Shown here piece after piece: positions 25,301 through 32,319 of a DNA stretch of 64,000 nucleotides. Within the stretch, counting starts at the first letter, position 1; each line of letters begins with the position of its first letter. Where the stretch lies: positions 372,001 through 436,000 of the forward strand of contig NZ_FTPP01000003.1 in assembly GCF_900156345.1 (NCBI RefSeq), written 5' to 3'. The stretch comes from Pontibacter indicus (GTDB lineage Bacteria; Bacteroidota; Bacteroidia; Cytophagales; Hymenobacteraceae). The notes beneath the pieces were generated by a model. It was not told the DNA's origin, did not search any database, and saw nothing but the letters and a program-made list of their open reading frames with translations. A program made the translations under genes and the position numbers.

Positions 25301-25459
25301 GGTGGTCTAATTCTGGCCACAGGCCTTACGCTATACATCATTCCGGCCATCTACTCCTACTTCTCGTCCGCAGAGGCTAACGTTGCCCTGATGGCAGATA
25401 AGGAAGAGGAAGAAGAGCTGATGCGCAAGCAGGAAAGAGAACCGGCTCTGAGCAAATAA
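22355..25459 (+). CDS. RND efflux pump, HAE1 family permease
   Basis: 1034 residues, full length. Starts with the typical SNISIKRPVLAIVMSITIMVFGFIGI membrane helix. The proton-relay Asp pair lies in TM4 (GIVLAIGLVVDDAIVMLENIY). The second half repeats the fold (LMFAFLLALGLIYLALAAQFESFRDP, IGMIMLVGLVTKNGILLVEFAN, RFRPILMTSLSTILGTLPIALA). HAE1-type pumps expel drugs, detergents and dyes using the proton gradient. The gene sits 81 bases after the adaptor and 53 bases before the channel. Confidence 0.95.
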   Translation: MASLSNISIKRPVLAIVMSITIMVFGFIGITYLGVREYPSVDPPIVNVSTSYAGANAETIESEITEPLEESINGIAGIRTLMSSSSEGSSNITVEFGLDVDLEAAANDVRDRVARAQRRLPEDAEPPTVSKADADANPIIFLGIRSETRSLLDLSDIGQNVFKEQLQTIPGVSAINIWGDKRYSMRLWMDPDKLSALRVTPLEVRDALARQNVELPSGSIEGATTELSVRTMGRISTPDEFNNLIVREDANRLIRFRDIGYAQLAPENEKTVLRYNGIPMIGVVIIPQPGTNQIEIADEFYKRLEFIKKDIPEDLELTIGFDNSQYVRDSIAEVQETIFVAFGLVVVVIFLFLRDWRSTLIPIVAIPVSLVGTFFIMYVMDFSINVLTLLGIVLAIGLVVDDAIVMLENIYARIEEGQEPMKAAKKGATEIYFAIISTTVALAAVFMPVAFLEDTTGRLFREFGIVVAGSVIISSFVSLTLTPMMSSRMLKQRERPNWFYRKTEPFFTSLTNIYRDSLNSFLAYRWVSFILIVLSAGVIWWQFSTLQSELTPEEDRSGLRIQTTGPEGASFEFMDRYMNELSALVNDSVQGISSMTTMTRNSNSGFIRLRLVDPSERDLTQQQIVEQLPALLNQVPGARAFAAGDKGLGGGRGAGQPVQYVVQAQSMAKLREIIPPFLEAARQDPAFNFVDVNLKFNKPELRVEIDREKALSMGVSVRDVAQTMQLGLSGQRFGYFVRGGKQYQILGQVARENRSQPLDLRTLYVKNNAGELIQLDNLVELKEESSSPQIYRFNRFAAATFSATLNKGYTIGDGIQAMDVIAKDVLDETFQTTLTGQSRDFQESSGSLMFAFLLALGLIYLALAAQFESFRDPIIIMFTVPLALAGALLSLWFYDQTLNIFSQIGMIMLVGLVTKNGILLVEFANQKKEQGLNKLEAAREAAVSRFRPILMTSLSTILGTLPIALALGTGSESRVSMGIAVVGGLILATGLTLYIIPAIYSYFSSAEANVALMADKEEEEELMRKQEREPALSK

Positions 25460-25512
25460 TACCTGAAATCGAATCTCTGACGCTAAGATTTAAACCTTTG
25501 CATTCTAACATA

Positions 25513-26850
25513 ATGTCATCACTTCGAGTTGCAGCACTGTTCCTTCTGGGAGTAGTGCTGCTCTTCCCCAACAAACTTGCCGCCCAGGAACAGCTTTCGC
25601 TGCAGGATGCCATCCGGATAGGGCTCCAGAACAATTACGACATTCAGATTGCCGGCAGGCAGGAGGCCATTGCCGAGAATAACGTTACCCGCGGCAATGC
25701 CGGCTTCCTCCCGAATGTAGAGGCGCGCGGTGGCCGTACGTTTAGTGAGAACAACTCCCGCCAGCAGTTTCAAACGGGCCCGGACCGTACCCGTAACGGG
25801 GCCAGCTCCAACAACCTGAACGGGAGCGTGAACCTAAACTGGACCATCTTTGACGGCATGGGCATGTTCATTAACTACGATCGCCTTAAGGCACTGGAGA
25901 AATCGGGTGTGCTGTTTACCCGTGAAACGGTACAGAACACACTGGCTAACATCTTCGACAACTACTTTGAAGTGGTGCGCCAGTCGAAAAAGATGCAGGC
26001 CATTGAAGATGCCATCGCCATTTCGCAGGCCCGTGTCGACATTGCGCAGGCGCAATACGAAGTAGGCGTAAGTGCTAAAGTGGAGATTCTGCGTGCGCAG
26101 GTAGACTTTAACACCGATCGTTCGGAGCTGCTGGTGCAACAGGAGGCGCTGCAAAATGCGAAGATCAACCTCAACCAGCTGCTTAGCCGCGACCCGGACA
26201 TCGACTTCGTGGCAACCGACTCCATTGTCGTGGACCCGAACCTGAACTATGGGAATGCCGATGCAGGCATGCTGGCTAACAACCCGCTGCTGGGACGTCT
26301 CAAACTCAACCAGGAGATCGCCAACCTGGACATCAAAGCCGTTCGGGCCAGCCGCTTTCCGGTGATCGGGGTGGTAGGAGCTTACAACTTCAACCGCTCA
26401 GAAAACGAGCCGCTGAACGAATTCTCACCGAGATTTAACCAGAACCGCGGGTATAACTACGGCTTGAGTGTGAGCTTGCCTATTTTCAACGGACTCAACA
26501 CCAACCGACTGGCTCAAAATGCCCGCATCAACCTGGAGACTGCCAACCTGGAGTATAAGCGTCAGCAAAATTTACTTGATGCCGCCCTGGCCAGAGCCTA
26601 CAGCCAGTACACCAACCGCCTCCAGCTGCTGCAACTGGAAGAGACCAACCTGACCCTGGCCCAGGAGAATGCCGCCATTGCCCTGGAACGCTATCGACTT
26701 GGGCTTCTGACGGCCATCGAGTTGCGGGAGGCCCAACGCAACCAGCTGGTGGCAGAGAACCGCCTGATCGACATCCAGTTCCAGGCCAAAGCGGCCGAAA
26801 CAGAACTCCGACGCATTAGCAGCACCCTGCTGCAGGAGGGAGCTGAATAA
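25513..26850 (+). CDS. TolC-like outer-membrane efflux channel
   Basis: 445 residues from ATG 25513, which opens a clean signal peptide (MSSLRVAALFLLGVVLLFPNKLAAQ). The frame is also open from TTG 25498. Two outer-membrane efflux protein repeats are visible, each with long coiled-coil helices (ANIFDNYFEVVRQSKKMQAIEDAIAISQARVDIAQAQYEVGVSAKVEILRAQVDFNTDRSELL, then YTNRLQLLQLEETNLTLAQENAAIALERYRLGLLTAIELREAQRNQL). It completes the tripartite RND system. Terminator at 26878. Confidence 0.94.
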   Translation: MSSLRVAALFLLGVVLLFPNKLAAQEQLSLQDAIRIGLQNNYDIQIAGRQEAIAENNVTRGNAGFLPNVEARGGRTFSENNSRQQFQTGPDRTRNGASSNNLNGSVNLNWTIFDGMGMFINYDRLKALEKSGVLFTRETVQNTLANIFDNYFEVVRQSKKMQAIEDAIAISQARVDIAQAQYEVGVSAKVEILRAQVDFNTDRSELLVQQEALQNAKINLNQLLSRDPDIDFVATDSIVVDPNLNYGNADAGMLANNPLLGRLKLNQEIANLDIKAVRASRFPVIGVVGAYNFNRSENEPLNEFSPRFNQNRGYNYGLSVSLPIFNGLNTNRLAQNARINLETANLEYKRQQNLLDAALARAYSQYTNRLQLLQLEETNLTLAQENAAIALERYRLGLLTAIELREAQRNQLVAENRLIDIQFQAKAAETELRRISSTLLQEGAE

Positions 26851-26877
26851 TCCGACTTCTCTATATTGTCATTCTCA

Positions 26878-26909
26878 GATAAAAGTATAGCCGCAGCTAT
26901 ACTTTTATC
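26878..26909 (+). terminator. Stem-loop after the RND operon
   Basis: Perfect 14-bp arms GATAAAAGTATAGC (26878-26891) and GCTATACTTTTATC (26896-26909) with a CGCA loop. The stem carries T-rich sequence at its 3' side but is not followed by a long T-run, so termination strength is uncertain. The arms are built from the genome's common TATAGC/GCTATAC motif. Confidence 0.6.
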
Positions 26910-26958
26910 GTTTAGGGCTGTATCTTAGCACCATACCATCCGCTATTACAACGCCTGC

Positions 26959-28218
26959 ATGCAACAGGAACTCTTCCAGATACTTGCTATTTCATTGGGG
27001 CTCGGCCTGCTGGTCGGCCTGCAACGGCAGCACGACAACGCGCAGATCGCCGGCATACGCACCTTTCCGCTGGTCACCCTCTTCGGCACCCTCACGGCTT
27101 TGATGGCCCGTGAGCTGGGAGGCTGGATCGTGGCGGCGGGGCTGCTGGCTACAGCGGCCATTGTGGTGACGGCTAATCTGATGAAGAAAAAAGAGGCTGC
27201 GCCCGACGTTGGCCAAACTACAGAAGCAGCCCTATTGCTGATGTTTGCCATTGGCGCCTACCTGGCGTTTGGCAGCAAGACAGTGGCCGTGGCCCTCGGC
27301 GCCACCGTGGCGGTTCTCCTGCACCTGAAGGACACCTTGCACCAAATGGTATCGCGCATCGGGCAGCAGGACCTGACGGCCATTATGCAGTTCGTGGTCA
27401 TCTCCTTCGTGATACTGCCCATATTGCCGAACGAGGCCTACGGTCCTTACCAGGTGCTCAATCCCTACAACATATGGCTCATGGTGGTGCTGATTGTAGG
27501 GATAGGTTTGCTGGGCTATTTTGTGTATAAGATCTTCGGCAACAAGGCAGGCACTTTTCTGGGCGGCGTGCTGGGAGGGCTGATCTCGAGCACAGCCACC
27601 ACTGTGAGCTATGCCCGCCGAACGAAGGACACCAAAGGAAGCAGTCAGTTAGCCGCTATTGTCATCTTCATTGCCTCTACTGTGGCCTTTTTCAGAATCT
27701 TGACAGAGATCCTGATCGTGGCGCCGGGCGTGATGCCGCAAGTGGCCCCTCCCCTGATGGTGGTCGTTGGTCTGATGGTTGCGACAGGCCTGGTCGCCTA
27801 TTTTACTAACAAAGAGGAAAGTGACCAAATGCCTGAGCAGGAAAACCCCGCTCAGCTGAAAGCGGCCCTGGTCTTCGGGGCTATCTACGGCATCGTGATC
27901 CTGGCAACAGCCGCTGCCAATGATTACCTCGGCGACAGCGGCCTGTACATAGTGGCTATTATTTCGGGCCTGACCGACGTGGATGCCATTACGCTTTCGA
28001 CTTCCCGGCTAATGAACATCGGCAATCTCTCGCCCGACAATGGCTGGCGTGTTATCCTGGTTGCTGCCCTTTCGAATGTCGCTTTCAAGGGTGCCCTAGC
28101 CGGCTTTCTCGGAAACAGCAAGCTATTCGCTAAGATCTCGCTCCTGTTTGGCATCGTGCTACTCGGCGGACTGCTGGTGCTCTGGTGGTGGCCGGAGGGC
28201 TATACCTTCTCTCTCTAA
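26959..28218 (+). CDS. MgtC/SapB family membrane protein with DUF4010
   Basis: 419 residues, about a dozen hydrophobic segments. The N-terminal MgtC-like part has LGLGLLVGLQRQ and AGIRTFPLVTLFGTL, matching the GLLIGxxR and GLRTH elements. The C-terminal half is DUF4010: ALVFGAIYGIVILATAAANDYLGDSGLYIVAIISGLTDVDAITLSTSRL. The Asp in GLTDVDAI is conserved in this family. Transport of a cation is often suggested for it but not proved. It lies 49 bases after the RND operon hairpin and converges on the aromatic operon. Confidence 0.85.
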   Translation: MQQELFQILAISLGLGLLVGLQRQHDNAQIAGIRTFPLVTLFGTLTALMARELGGWIVAAGLLATAAIVVTANLMKKKEAAPDVGQTTEAALLLMFAIGAYLAFGSKTVAVALGATVAVLLHLKDTLHQMVSRIGQQDLTAIMQFVVISFVILPILPNEAYGPYQVLNPYNIWLMVVLIVGIGLLGYFVYKIFGNKAGTFLGGVLGGLISSTATTVSYARRTKDTKGSSQLAAIVIFIASTVAFFRILTEILIVAPGVMPQVAPPLMVVVGLMVATGLVAYFTNKEESDQMPEQENPAQLKAALVFGAIYGIVILATAAANDYLGDSGLYIVAIISGLTDVDAITLSTSRLMNIGNLSPDNGWRVILVAALSNVAFKGALAGFLGNSKLFAKISLLFGIVLLGGLLVLWWWPEGYTFSL

Positions 28219-28257
28219 TTCCAGCAGGTATAGCCCGAATGGGTGAAGCGTATAGAA

Positions 28258-29355
28258 TTACTGCCCGGCTGCGACGGCCCGCGCAGGTATAAGCGGCAAC
28301 ACCCCGTGCTGCCGCCTCACCGACTCCTGGTGAATCCGGTCGAACAGCTGTGTAACGAACTCCTCGTTCAGGTTTTTGCTCAGGGCGAGACTGCTATGCT
28401 TTTTCAGAAGCTCCGCCCATCTTTCTTCCTGGAACACGGCCAGGCCATGCTGCACTTTGTACTGCCCAATCTCAGCAGCCACCTGCATGCGGTAGCTCAA
28501 CAGATCGATCAGCTGCTCATCGATGTAGTCGATGGAGTGGCGCATGTCGCTTAGGTTGGTAGCCAACTTTGCTTCTGCAGTCAGCGAATGGCCGCTTAGC
28601 TTTGCCAGCATCTCTTGCAGGGCTTGTGGGGTAATTTGCTGGTCGGCATCACTCCAGGCTGCTTCCGGCCTGATGTGCGTTTCGATCATCAGGCCGTCCA
28701 TGCGGAGTGCCAGCGCGGTCTCGGCTATACCTGCCAGCAGTTGCCTGTTACCGGCGATGTGGCTAGGGTCGTTGATCAGCAGCACGTCAGGACGCAGCTC
28801 CTTGAGTGTCATCGGCATGTTCCACTCCGGGCTGTTGCGGTATACCGACTTACCCAGCGGAGAGATGCCCCGATGGATGGCGCCCACCTGTTTTATACCT
28901 GCTTTCTCCAGGCGCTCAATGGCTCCGAGCCAAAGGTTTACGTCCGGGTTCACAGGGTTCTTGACCAGCACAGGTATAGCTGTCCCTTTCAGGGCGTCTG
29001 CTATTTCTTGCACGGCGAAGGGATTGGCGGTAGTGCGTGCCCCGACCCAAAGCACGTCGATGCCGTGTTGCAGGCACTGCTCCACATGCCCGGTGTTGGC
29101 GACCTCTGTGGCTACCCGCATACCTGTTTCCTGCTGCACGCGCTGCAGCCAGGCAAGTCCCAGTGTGCCTACACCTTCAAAAGAGCCTGGACGTGTTCTG
29201 GGTTTCCAAATGCCTGCCCGGAAAACGTTTATACCGGTGTCCTGTAACTGATGGGCGGTGGCCAGCACCTGCTCTTCTGTCTCTGCGCTGCAAGGTCCTG
29301 CTATGATGATCGGCTGCCCCTGCGCTTTTAGTGTCCATGCTGATGTCGTGTTCAT
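28258..29355 (-). CDS. Bifunctional DAHP synthase / chorismate mutase
   Basis: 365 residues. The N-terminal ~265 are a type I-beta 3-deoxy-7-phosphoheptulonate synthase (IIIAGPCSAETEEQV, FRAGIWKPRTRPGSFEGVG, PVLVKNPVNPD, AIHRGISPLGKSVYRN, DPSHIAGNR, LMIETHIRP). It condenses PEP with erythrose 4-phosphate. The C-terminal ~90 are an AroQ chorismate mutase (DMRHSIDYIDEQLIDLLSYRMQVAAEIGQYK). The fusion joins the first shikimate step to the branch toward Phe and Tyr and is common in Bacteroidota. Third gene of the attenuated operon. Confidence 0.94.
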   Translation of the reverse strand: MNTTSAWTLKAQGQPIIIAGPCSAETEEQVLATAHQLQDTGINVFRAGIWKPRTRPGSFEGVGTLGLAWLQRVQQETGMRVATEVANTGHVEQCLQHGIDVLWVGARTTANPFAVQEIADALKGTAIPVLVKNPVNPDVNLWLGAIERLEKAGIKQVGAIHRGISPLGKSVYRNSPEWNMPMTLKELRPDVLLINDPSHIAGNRQLLAGIAETALALRMDGLMIETHIRPEAAWSDADQQITPQALQEMLAKLSGHSLTAEAKLATNLSDMRHSIDYIDEQLIDLLSYRMQVAAEIGQYKVQHGLAVFQEERWAELLKKHSSLALSKNLNEEFVTQLFDRIHQESVRRQHGVLPLIPARAVAAGQ

Positions 29356-29398
29356 AATTTAAAGCTAATGTGTTTCTGAGTTCCGTTTTTGTGTTGTG

Positions 29399-30574
29399 CT
29401 ATACCTGAAGGCCAGCTAGTTCATGCTGTTGTACCCGCTTCAGTAGTTGTTCCAGCGCTTCGGCAGGTTGTGTAAGTGCTACCCGGATGTAGCCCTCGCC
29501 ATTGCGTCCGTAAACGGGACCGGGGGCCACAAAAAGGTCGAAGGTGCTGAGTAGGTAGTCGCTGTAGGCAAAGCTGTCCTGCCAGCCGGTAGGTATAGCC
29601 GCCCACAGGTAGAGCCCTGCCCCCGTGGTGGCATAACTGCACTGAAGCGTATCCAGTAGCTGACATACCAGTTCCCGCCTTTGCAGGTAGGTTTGCTGCA
29701 GCACCTTATACCAGGCCTCATCTGCCTCCAGCGCTTTGATGGCGGCTTCCTGGATGGGTCTGAAAATACCGGTGTCCGAGTAGCTCTTCATGCGGGCAAC
29801 GGCATCGAGGTAAGTTGCTTTTCCGGCCAGCATACCCAGGCGCCAGCCGGGCATGTTGTGCGATTTGCTCAGCGAGTTGAGCTCCACGGCCACTTCCTTC
29901 GCCCCTTCAATACTTAGGATGCTGAGCGGTTCTTTGTTCAGGGTCAGCGCATAGGGGTTGTCGTGGCAGAGCAGGATCTGGTGTTGGTGGGCAAATGCGA
30001 CGAGCGCCTGCAGGTCCGCTTTGCTGGCCACTGCCCCTGTCGGATTCCCTGGAAAGTTGAGCCACAACATCTTGGTCGAGGGGTTCACAAGCTTTTCCAG
30101 CTCCGCCACATCCGGTAACCAGCCTTTTGCCGCTGTCAGATTGTAGGGAACGGGTTTGGCGCCGGCCACTAGGGCCGCACTGGCATAGATCGGGTAGCCT
30201 GGGTCAGGTATAAGTACTTCGTCACCCGGGTCCAGGAATGCCAGCGAAAGGTGCAGGATGCCTTCCTTGGAGCCGATAAGTGGCAGCACTTCGTCCCGGT
30301 AGTCAAGCTCTACTTGGAAGCAGCGCTTATACCAGGCACCAAGCGCTTGGCGCAATTCCGGAGTGCAGCGGTAGGACTGGTACTGGTGCGCCTCCGCCTG
30401 GCCAGCCGCCTTGATCAGGGCAGCGGTCACCTTGGCGTCGGGCGCCAGGTCCGGGTTGCCTATACCCAGGTTGAGGATGGTGCGGCCCTGTGCTTCGAGC
30501 TGACTGATCTCAGTCAGTTTGTGGGAGAAGTAATAAGCGCCAGTGCTGCTGGCGCGTGTGGATGGGTTGATCAT
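29399..30574 (-). CDS. PLP-dependent aminotransferase (class I/II)
   Basis: 391 residues. The PLP-binding Lys237 lies in NSLSKSHNMPGWRLG. Other landmarks are LNFPGNPTGAV (~173-182), DNPYAL (205-210) and the C-terminal Arg in GYIRVAL. It belongs to the fold-type I group that includes aromatic and LL-diaminopimelate aminotransferases. Between prephenate dehydratase and DAHP synthase the likely reaction is amination of phenylpyruvate or 4-hydroxyphenylpyruvate (or of prephenate). 10 bases separate it from the dehydratase gene. Confidence 0.9.
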   Translation of the reverse strand: MINPSTRASSTGAYYFSHKLTEISQLEAQGRTILNLGIGNPDLAPDAKVTAALIKAAGQAEAHQYQSYRCTPELRQALGAWYKRCFQVELDYRDEVLPLIGSKEGILHLSLAFLDPGDEVLIPDPGYPIYASAALVAGAKPVPYNLTAAKGWLPDVAELEKLVNPSTKMLWLNFPGNPTGAVASKADLQALVAFAHQHQILLCHDNPYALTLNKEPLSILSIEGAKEVAVELNSLSKSHNMPGWRLGMLAGKATYLDAVARMKSYSDTGIFRPIQEAAIKALEADEAWYKVLQQTYLQRRELVCQLLDTLQCSYATTGAGLYLWAAIPTGWQDSFAYSDYLLSTFDLFVAPGPVYGRNGEGYIRVALTQPAEALEQLLKRVQQHELAGLQV

Positions 30575-30584
30575 AACAAGTGGA

Positions 30585-31403
30585 TTAAGGGGTATGGGCT
30601 GTGTATTTCCCCAGCAGTTCCATTGATTCTGCCAAGGTATGGAGTGATGCCAGTGCGGCCTGCAGTTGCTCTTCCGTTTCGAAGGCTAGGTCCAGGTGGT
30701 ATCGGTAGTGCCAGGGCCGGCCGGGTATAACCACTGATTCGATTTTGGAGACCTGCATGTGCTGCTCCTGCAACAGGGCCATGGCCTGCGTGAAAGCTTC
30801 CGGCTGGGGTTGCAGCACCAGGCTGAGAGTGGCTTTGTTGCAGGAAGCAAGCGGTTGCGGCTGCCTGTCCAGCAACAGAAAGCGGGTGTAGTTCTGCCTG
30901 CTCGACTCGATCCCCTCCCCTAGCAAGATTAGGCCATTCTGGGCAATGGCCAGGGCGCTGCCGATGGCGGCGAGCTCTCGGGAGCCGGCTTCGGCTACAT
31001 TCCGGATACTTAGCGCCGTATCCTCCGACTCGATCAGCTCCACATCGGGGTAGGCGTCAAAGAAGGGGCGGCACTGGTTCAGGGCCATGTAGTGCGAGTA
31101 TACCTTGCGGATGCTCTGCAGCGACGAGCCGGGCACGCCGCCTAGATGCTGCCGGATGCGCAGGATCACTTCGCCGCTTATCCACAGCTGGTGCTCCCGA
31201 ATCAGCTCCAGGTTAGGCTGTATGGTGCCTGCTATGGTGTTCTCTATCGCCATGATGCCTTTGTCGGCCAGGCCGGTGGCAACGGCCATAGCCAGCTCCC
31301 GGAAGGTGAGGCAGGGCACGATTTCCAGCGGCTGACTGGGGAACCGGAGCCGGGCGGCCTCTTCGTGGAAGGCGCCCGCTATACCTTGAATTGCTATTTT
31401 CAT
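30585..31403 (-). CDS. pheA: Prephenate dehydratase with ACT domain
   Basis: 272 residues. The catalytic domain (1-180) starts MKIAIQGIAGAFHEEAA and includes MAIENTIAGTIQPN and the essential Thr173-Arg174-Phe175 (NYTRF). It makes phenylpyruvate from prephenate. The ACT domain (~187-265) has KIESVVIPGRPWHYRYHLD, where the usual phenylalanine-binding ESRP is changed to ESVV. No mutase domain is fused; mutase activity is on the DAHP synthase two genes on. The ATG lies only 7 bases past the second attenuator, so transcription is probably set by the leader region at 31410-31726. Confidence 0.93.
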   Translation of the reverse strand: MKIAIQGIAGAFHEEAARLRFPSQPLEIVPCLTFRELAMAVATGLADKGIMAIENTIAGTIQPNLELIREHQLWISGEVILRIRQHLGGVPGSSLQSIRKVYSHYMALNQCRPFFDAYPDVELIESEDTALSIRNVAEAGSRELAAIGSALAIAQNGLILLGEGIESSRQNYTRFLLLDRQPQPLASCNKATLSLVLQPQPEAFTQAMALLQEQHMQVSKIESVVIPGRPWHYRYHLDLAFETEEQLQAALASLHTLAESMELLGKYTAHTP

Positions 31404-31409
31404 TTGAAT

Positions 31410-31442
31410 AAAAAAAACGCCCCGAAGTAAAACTCCGGGGCG
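31410..31442 (-). terminator. Attenuator 2 (terminator before pheA)
   Basis: On the minus strand CGGAG...: arms CGCCCCG (read from 31436-31442) and CGGGGCG (31418-31424) enclose an 11-base loop and are followed by eight T ending just before the pheA ATG. Its 5' arm can pair instead with CCCGGGGC inside leader ORF 2 (31479-31486). This is the classical terminator versus antiterminator choice. Confidence 0.85.
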
Positions 31443-31470
31443 CTGGTGACAACTTTAGGTTAAAGTACAA

Positions 31471-31551
31471 TCAATACAGCCCCGGGCGTTTACCAAAAAA
31501 GTAAAAGCTAAAACCAAAGCCGTAATAAGAATTCTGTTGAGTTGGATGCAT
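31471..31551 (-). CDS. Leader peptide 2, Phe/Tyr-rich
   Basis: 26 codons from ATG 31551 to TGA 31471-31473. Residues 9-19 read YYGFGFSFYFF: in all five Phe and four Tyr among 26 residues. Codons downstream of the cluster (K-R-P-G-L) contain CCCGGGGC, which can pair with the 5' arm of the terminator at 31410-31442. A ribosome stalled at the Phe/Tyr codons leaves that segment free to block the terminator, while one reaching the stop codon covers it. This is the layout of amino-acid operon leaders such as E. coli pheL. It lies between two terminators. Regulation of pheA and the two genes after it is inferred. Confidence 0.85.
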   Translation of the reverse strand: MHPTQQNSYYGFGFSFYFFGKRPGLY

Positions 31552-31571
31552 TTGTTCGGTTGCTTTAAAAT

Positions 31572-31599
31572 AAAAAAGGCCCCGCTTGGAGCGGGGCCT
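31572..31599 (-). terminator. Attenuator 1 (terminator after leader ORF 1)
   Basis: On the minus strand arms AGGCCCCGCT and AGCGGGGCCT around a 3-base loop, followed by six T. The 5' arm can pair alternatively with AGCGGG (31623-31628), which begins directly after the stop codon of leader ORF 1. Confidence 0.87.
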
Positions 31600-31628
31600 C
31601 TATATGGTTACCTATACCTCTTCCCGCT

Positions 31629-31688
31629 TTAGTCCTGTGGAGGAAAAAAGTAAAAAAAGAAGGTATAAGATTTCTGTTGCTTGTTCAT
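31629..31688 (-). CDS. Leader peptide 1, Phe/Tyr-rich
   Basis: 19 residues from ATG 31688 to TAA 31629-31631: MNKQQKSYTFFFYFFPPQD. Five Phe and two Tyr lie within eight consecutive residues (8-15), the same style as the E. coli pheL peptide but with no direct sequence relation. The hexamer AGCGGG starts right after the stop codon and is complementary to the 5' arm of the terminator at 31572-31599, so a ribosome at the stop codon would mask it and allow termination. It is the first of two consecutive leader-attenuator units ahead of the aromatic operon. Confidence 0.87.
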   Translation of the reverse strand: MNKQQKSYTFFFYFFPPQD

Positions 31689-31696
31689 TTCGACTG

Positions 31697-31726
31697 CCAA
31701 TATAGAGACTTTTTATGGAACGCCAA
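31697..31726 (-). promoter_or_regulatory. Candidate promoter of the aromatic operon
   Basis: On the minus strand TTG (31724-31726), 19 bases, then TATATTGG (31697-31704), one mismatch from TAnnTTTG. The start point would fall about 31690-31693, only a few bases before the leader ORF 1 ATG at 31688, so the leader peptide mRNA would be nearly leaderless. Confidence 0.5.
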
Positions 31727-31990
31727 TTTATTTTCGATTTTTTGTTACGCAGCCAGTGTGCTCTAAGTAATTACCTGTCAGCCTGCTTTTCTCCCTCTCC
31801 TCCTAAACAGCTGCCTTTAAAGCGCTCAGGAGCACTTTGAAGGATGCAAGCGCACGGTATGAGCAACGTGTTCAGGCCAATAAAACGGACCGGACTTCGG
31901 AATTGTAAAATTTTTATCGTACATTGTAAAAAAATAAACGAACCTATATGCCAGCTATTATGTAGTTAGTATATAATTAAACAACACAGA

Positions 31991-32182
31991 ATGAATAACG
32001 GAACAGTAAAATTCTTTAATGACCTGAAAGGGTTCGGGTTTATTAAGGAAGACAACACAGATCAGGAGTACTTTGTACACGTGACTGGCCTGGTACACGA
32101 AATCCAGGAAAACGACAAAGTGACTTTTGACCTGCAGGAAGGAAGAAAAGGACTAAACGCGGTTAACGTTAAGCGTGCTTAG
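31991..32182 (+). CDS. Cold-shock protein (CspA family)
   Basis: 63 residues, one cold-shock domain. RNP1 reads KGFGFIKED and RNP2 YFVHVTGL, both intact. Closes with GRKGLNAVNVK. It binds single-stranded RNA/DNA and melts RNA structure. The 300-base upstream region shared with the divergent aromatic operon has long A/T-rich stretches, and a TTG-to-TACATTGT promoter-like pair lies around 31901-31928. A 5' leader of about 60 bases would result. Terminator at 32207. A second cold-shock gene follows at 32599. Confidence 0.93.
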   Translation: MNNGTVKFFNDLKGFGFIKEDNTDQEYFVHVTGLVHEIQENDKVTFDLQEGRKGLNAVNVKRA

Positions 32183-32206
32183 TTTTCTGATATAAGTCAT
32201 TTCGAG

Positions 32207-32238
32207 AAAAGCCTTGCCTGCGGGTGAGGCTTTTTTTT
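32207..32238 (+). terminator. Terminator of the first cold-shock gene
   Basis: AAAAGCCT and AGGCTTTT arms around a 12-base loop, followed by a long T-run. Confidence 0.82.
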
Positions 32239-32319
32239 AAGTTTGCTGTGCAAGTTCAAGCACCACTCCCCGTTAGTTTAATGCCGCCCTGGCCATGTTT
32301 CACCTAACCCCTCCTTACC

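Noticed and set aside
28532..29251. Two long plus-strand frames over the DAHP synthase gene
   Set aside because: Shadow frames of a G/C-rich coding region; the minus-strand protein matches its family end to end.
31213..31470. 85-codon minus-strand frame reading into the pheA start
   Set aside because: It overlaps the pheA coding sequence in another frame and passes through the attenuator hairpin, so it is a shadow.
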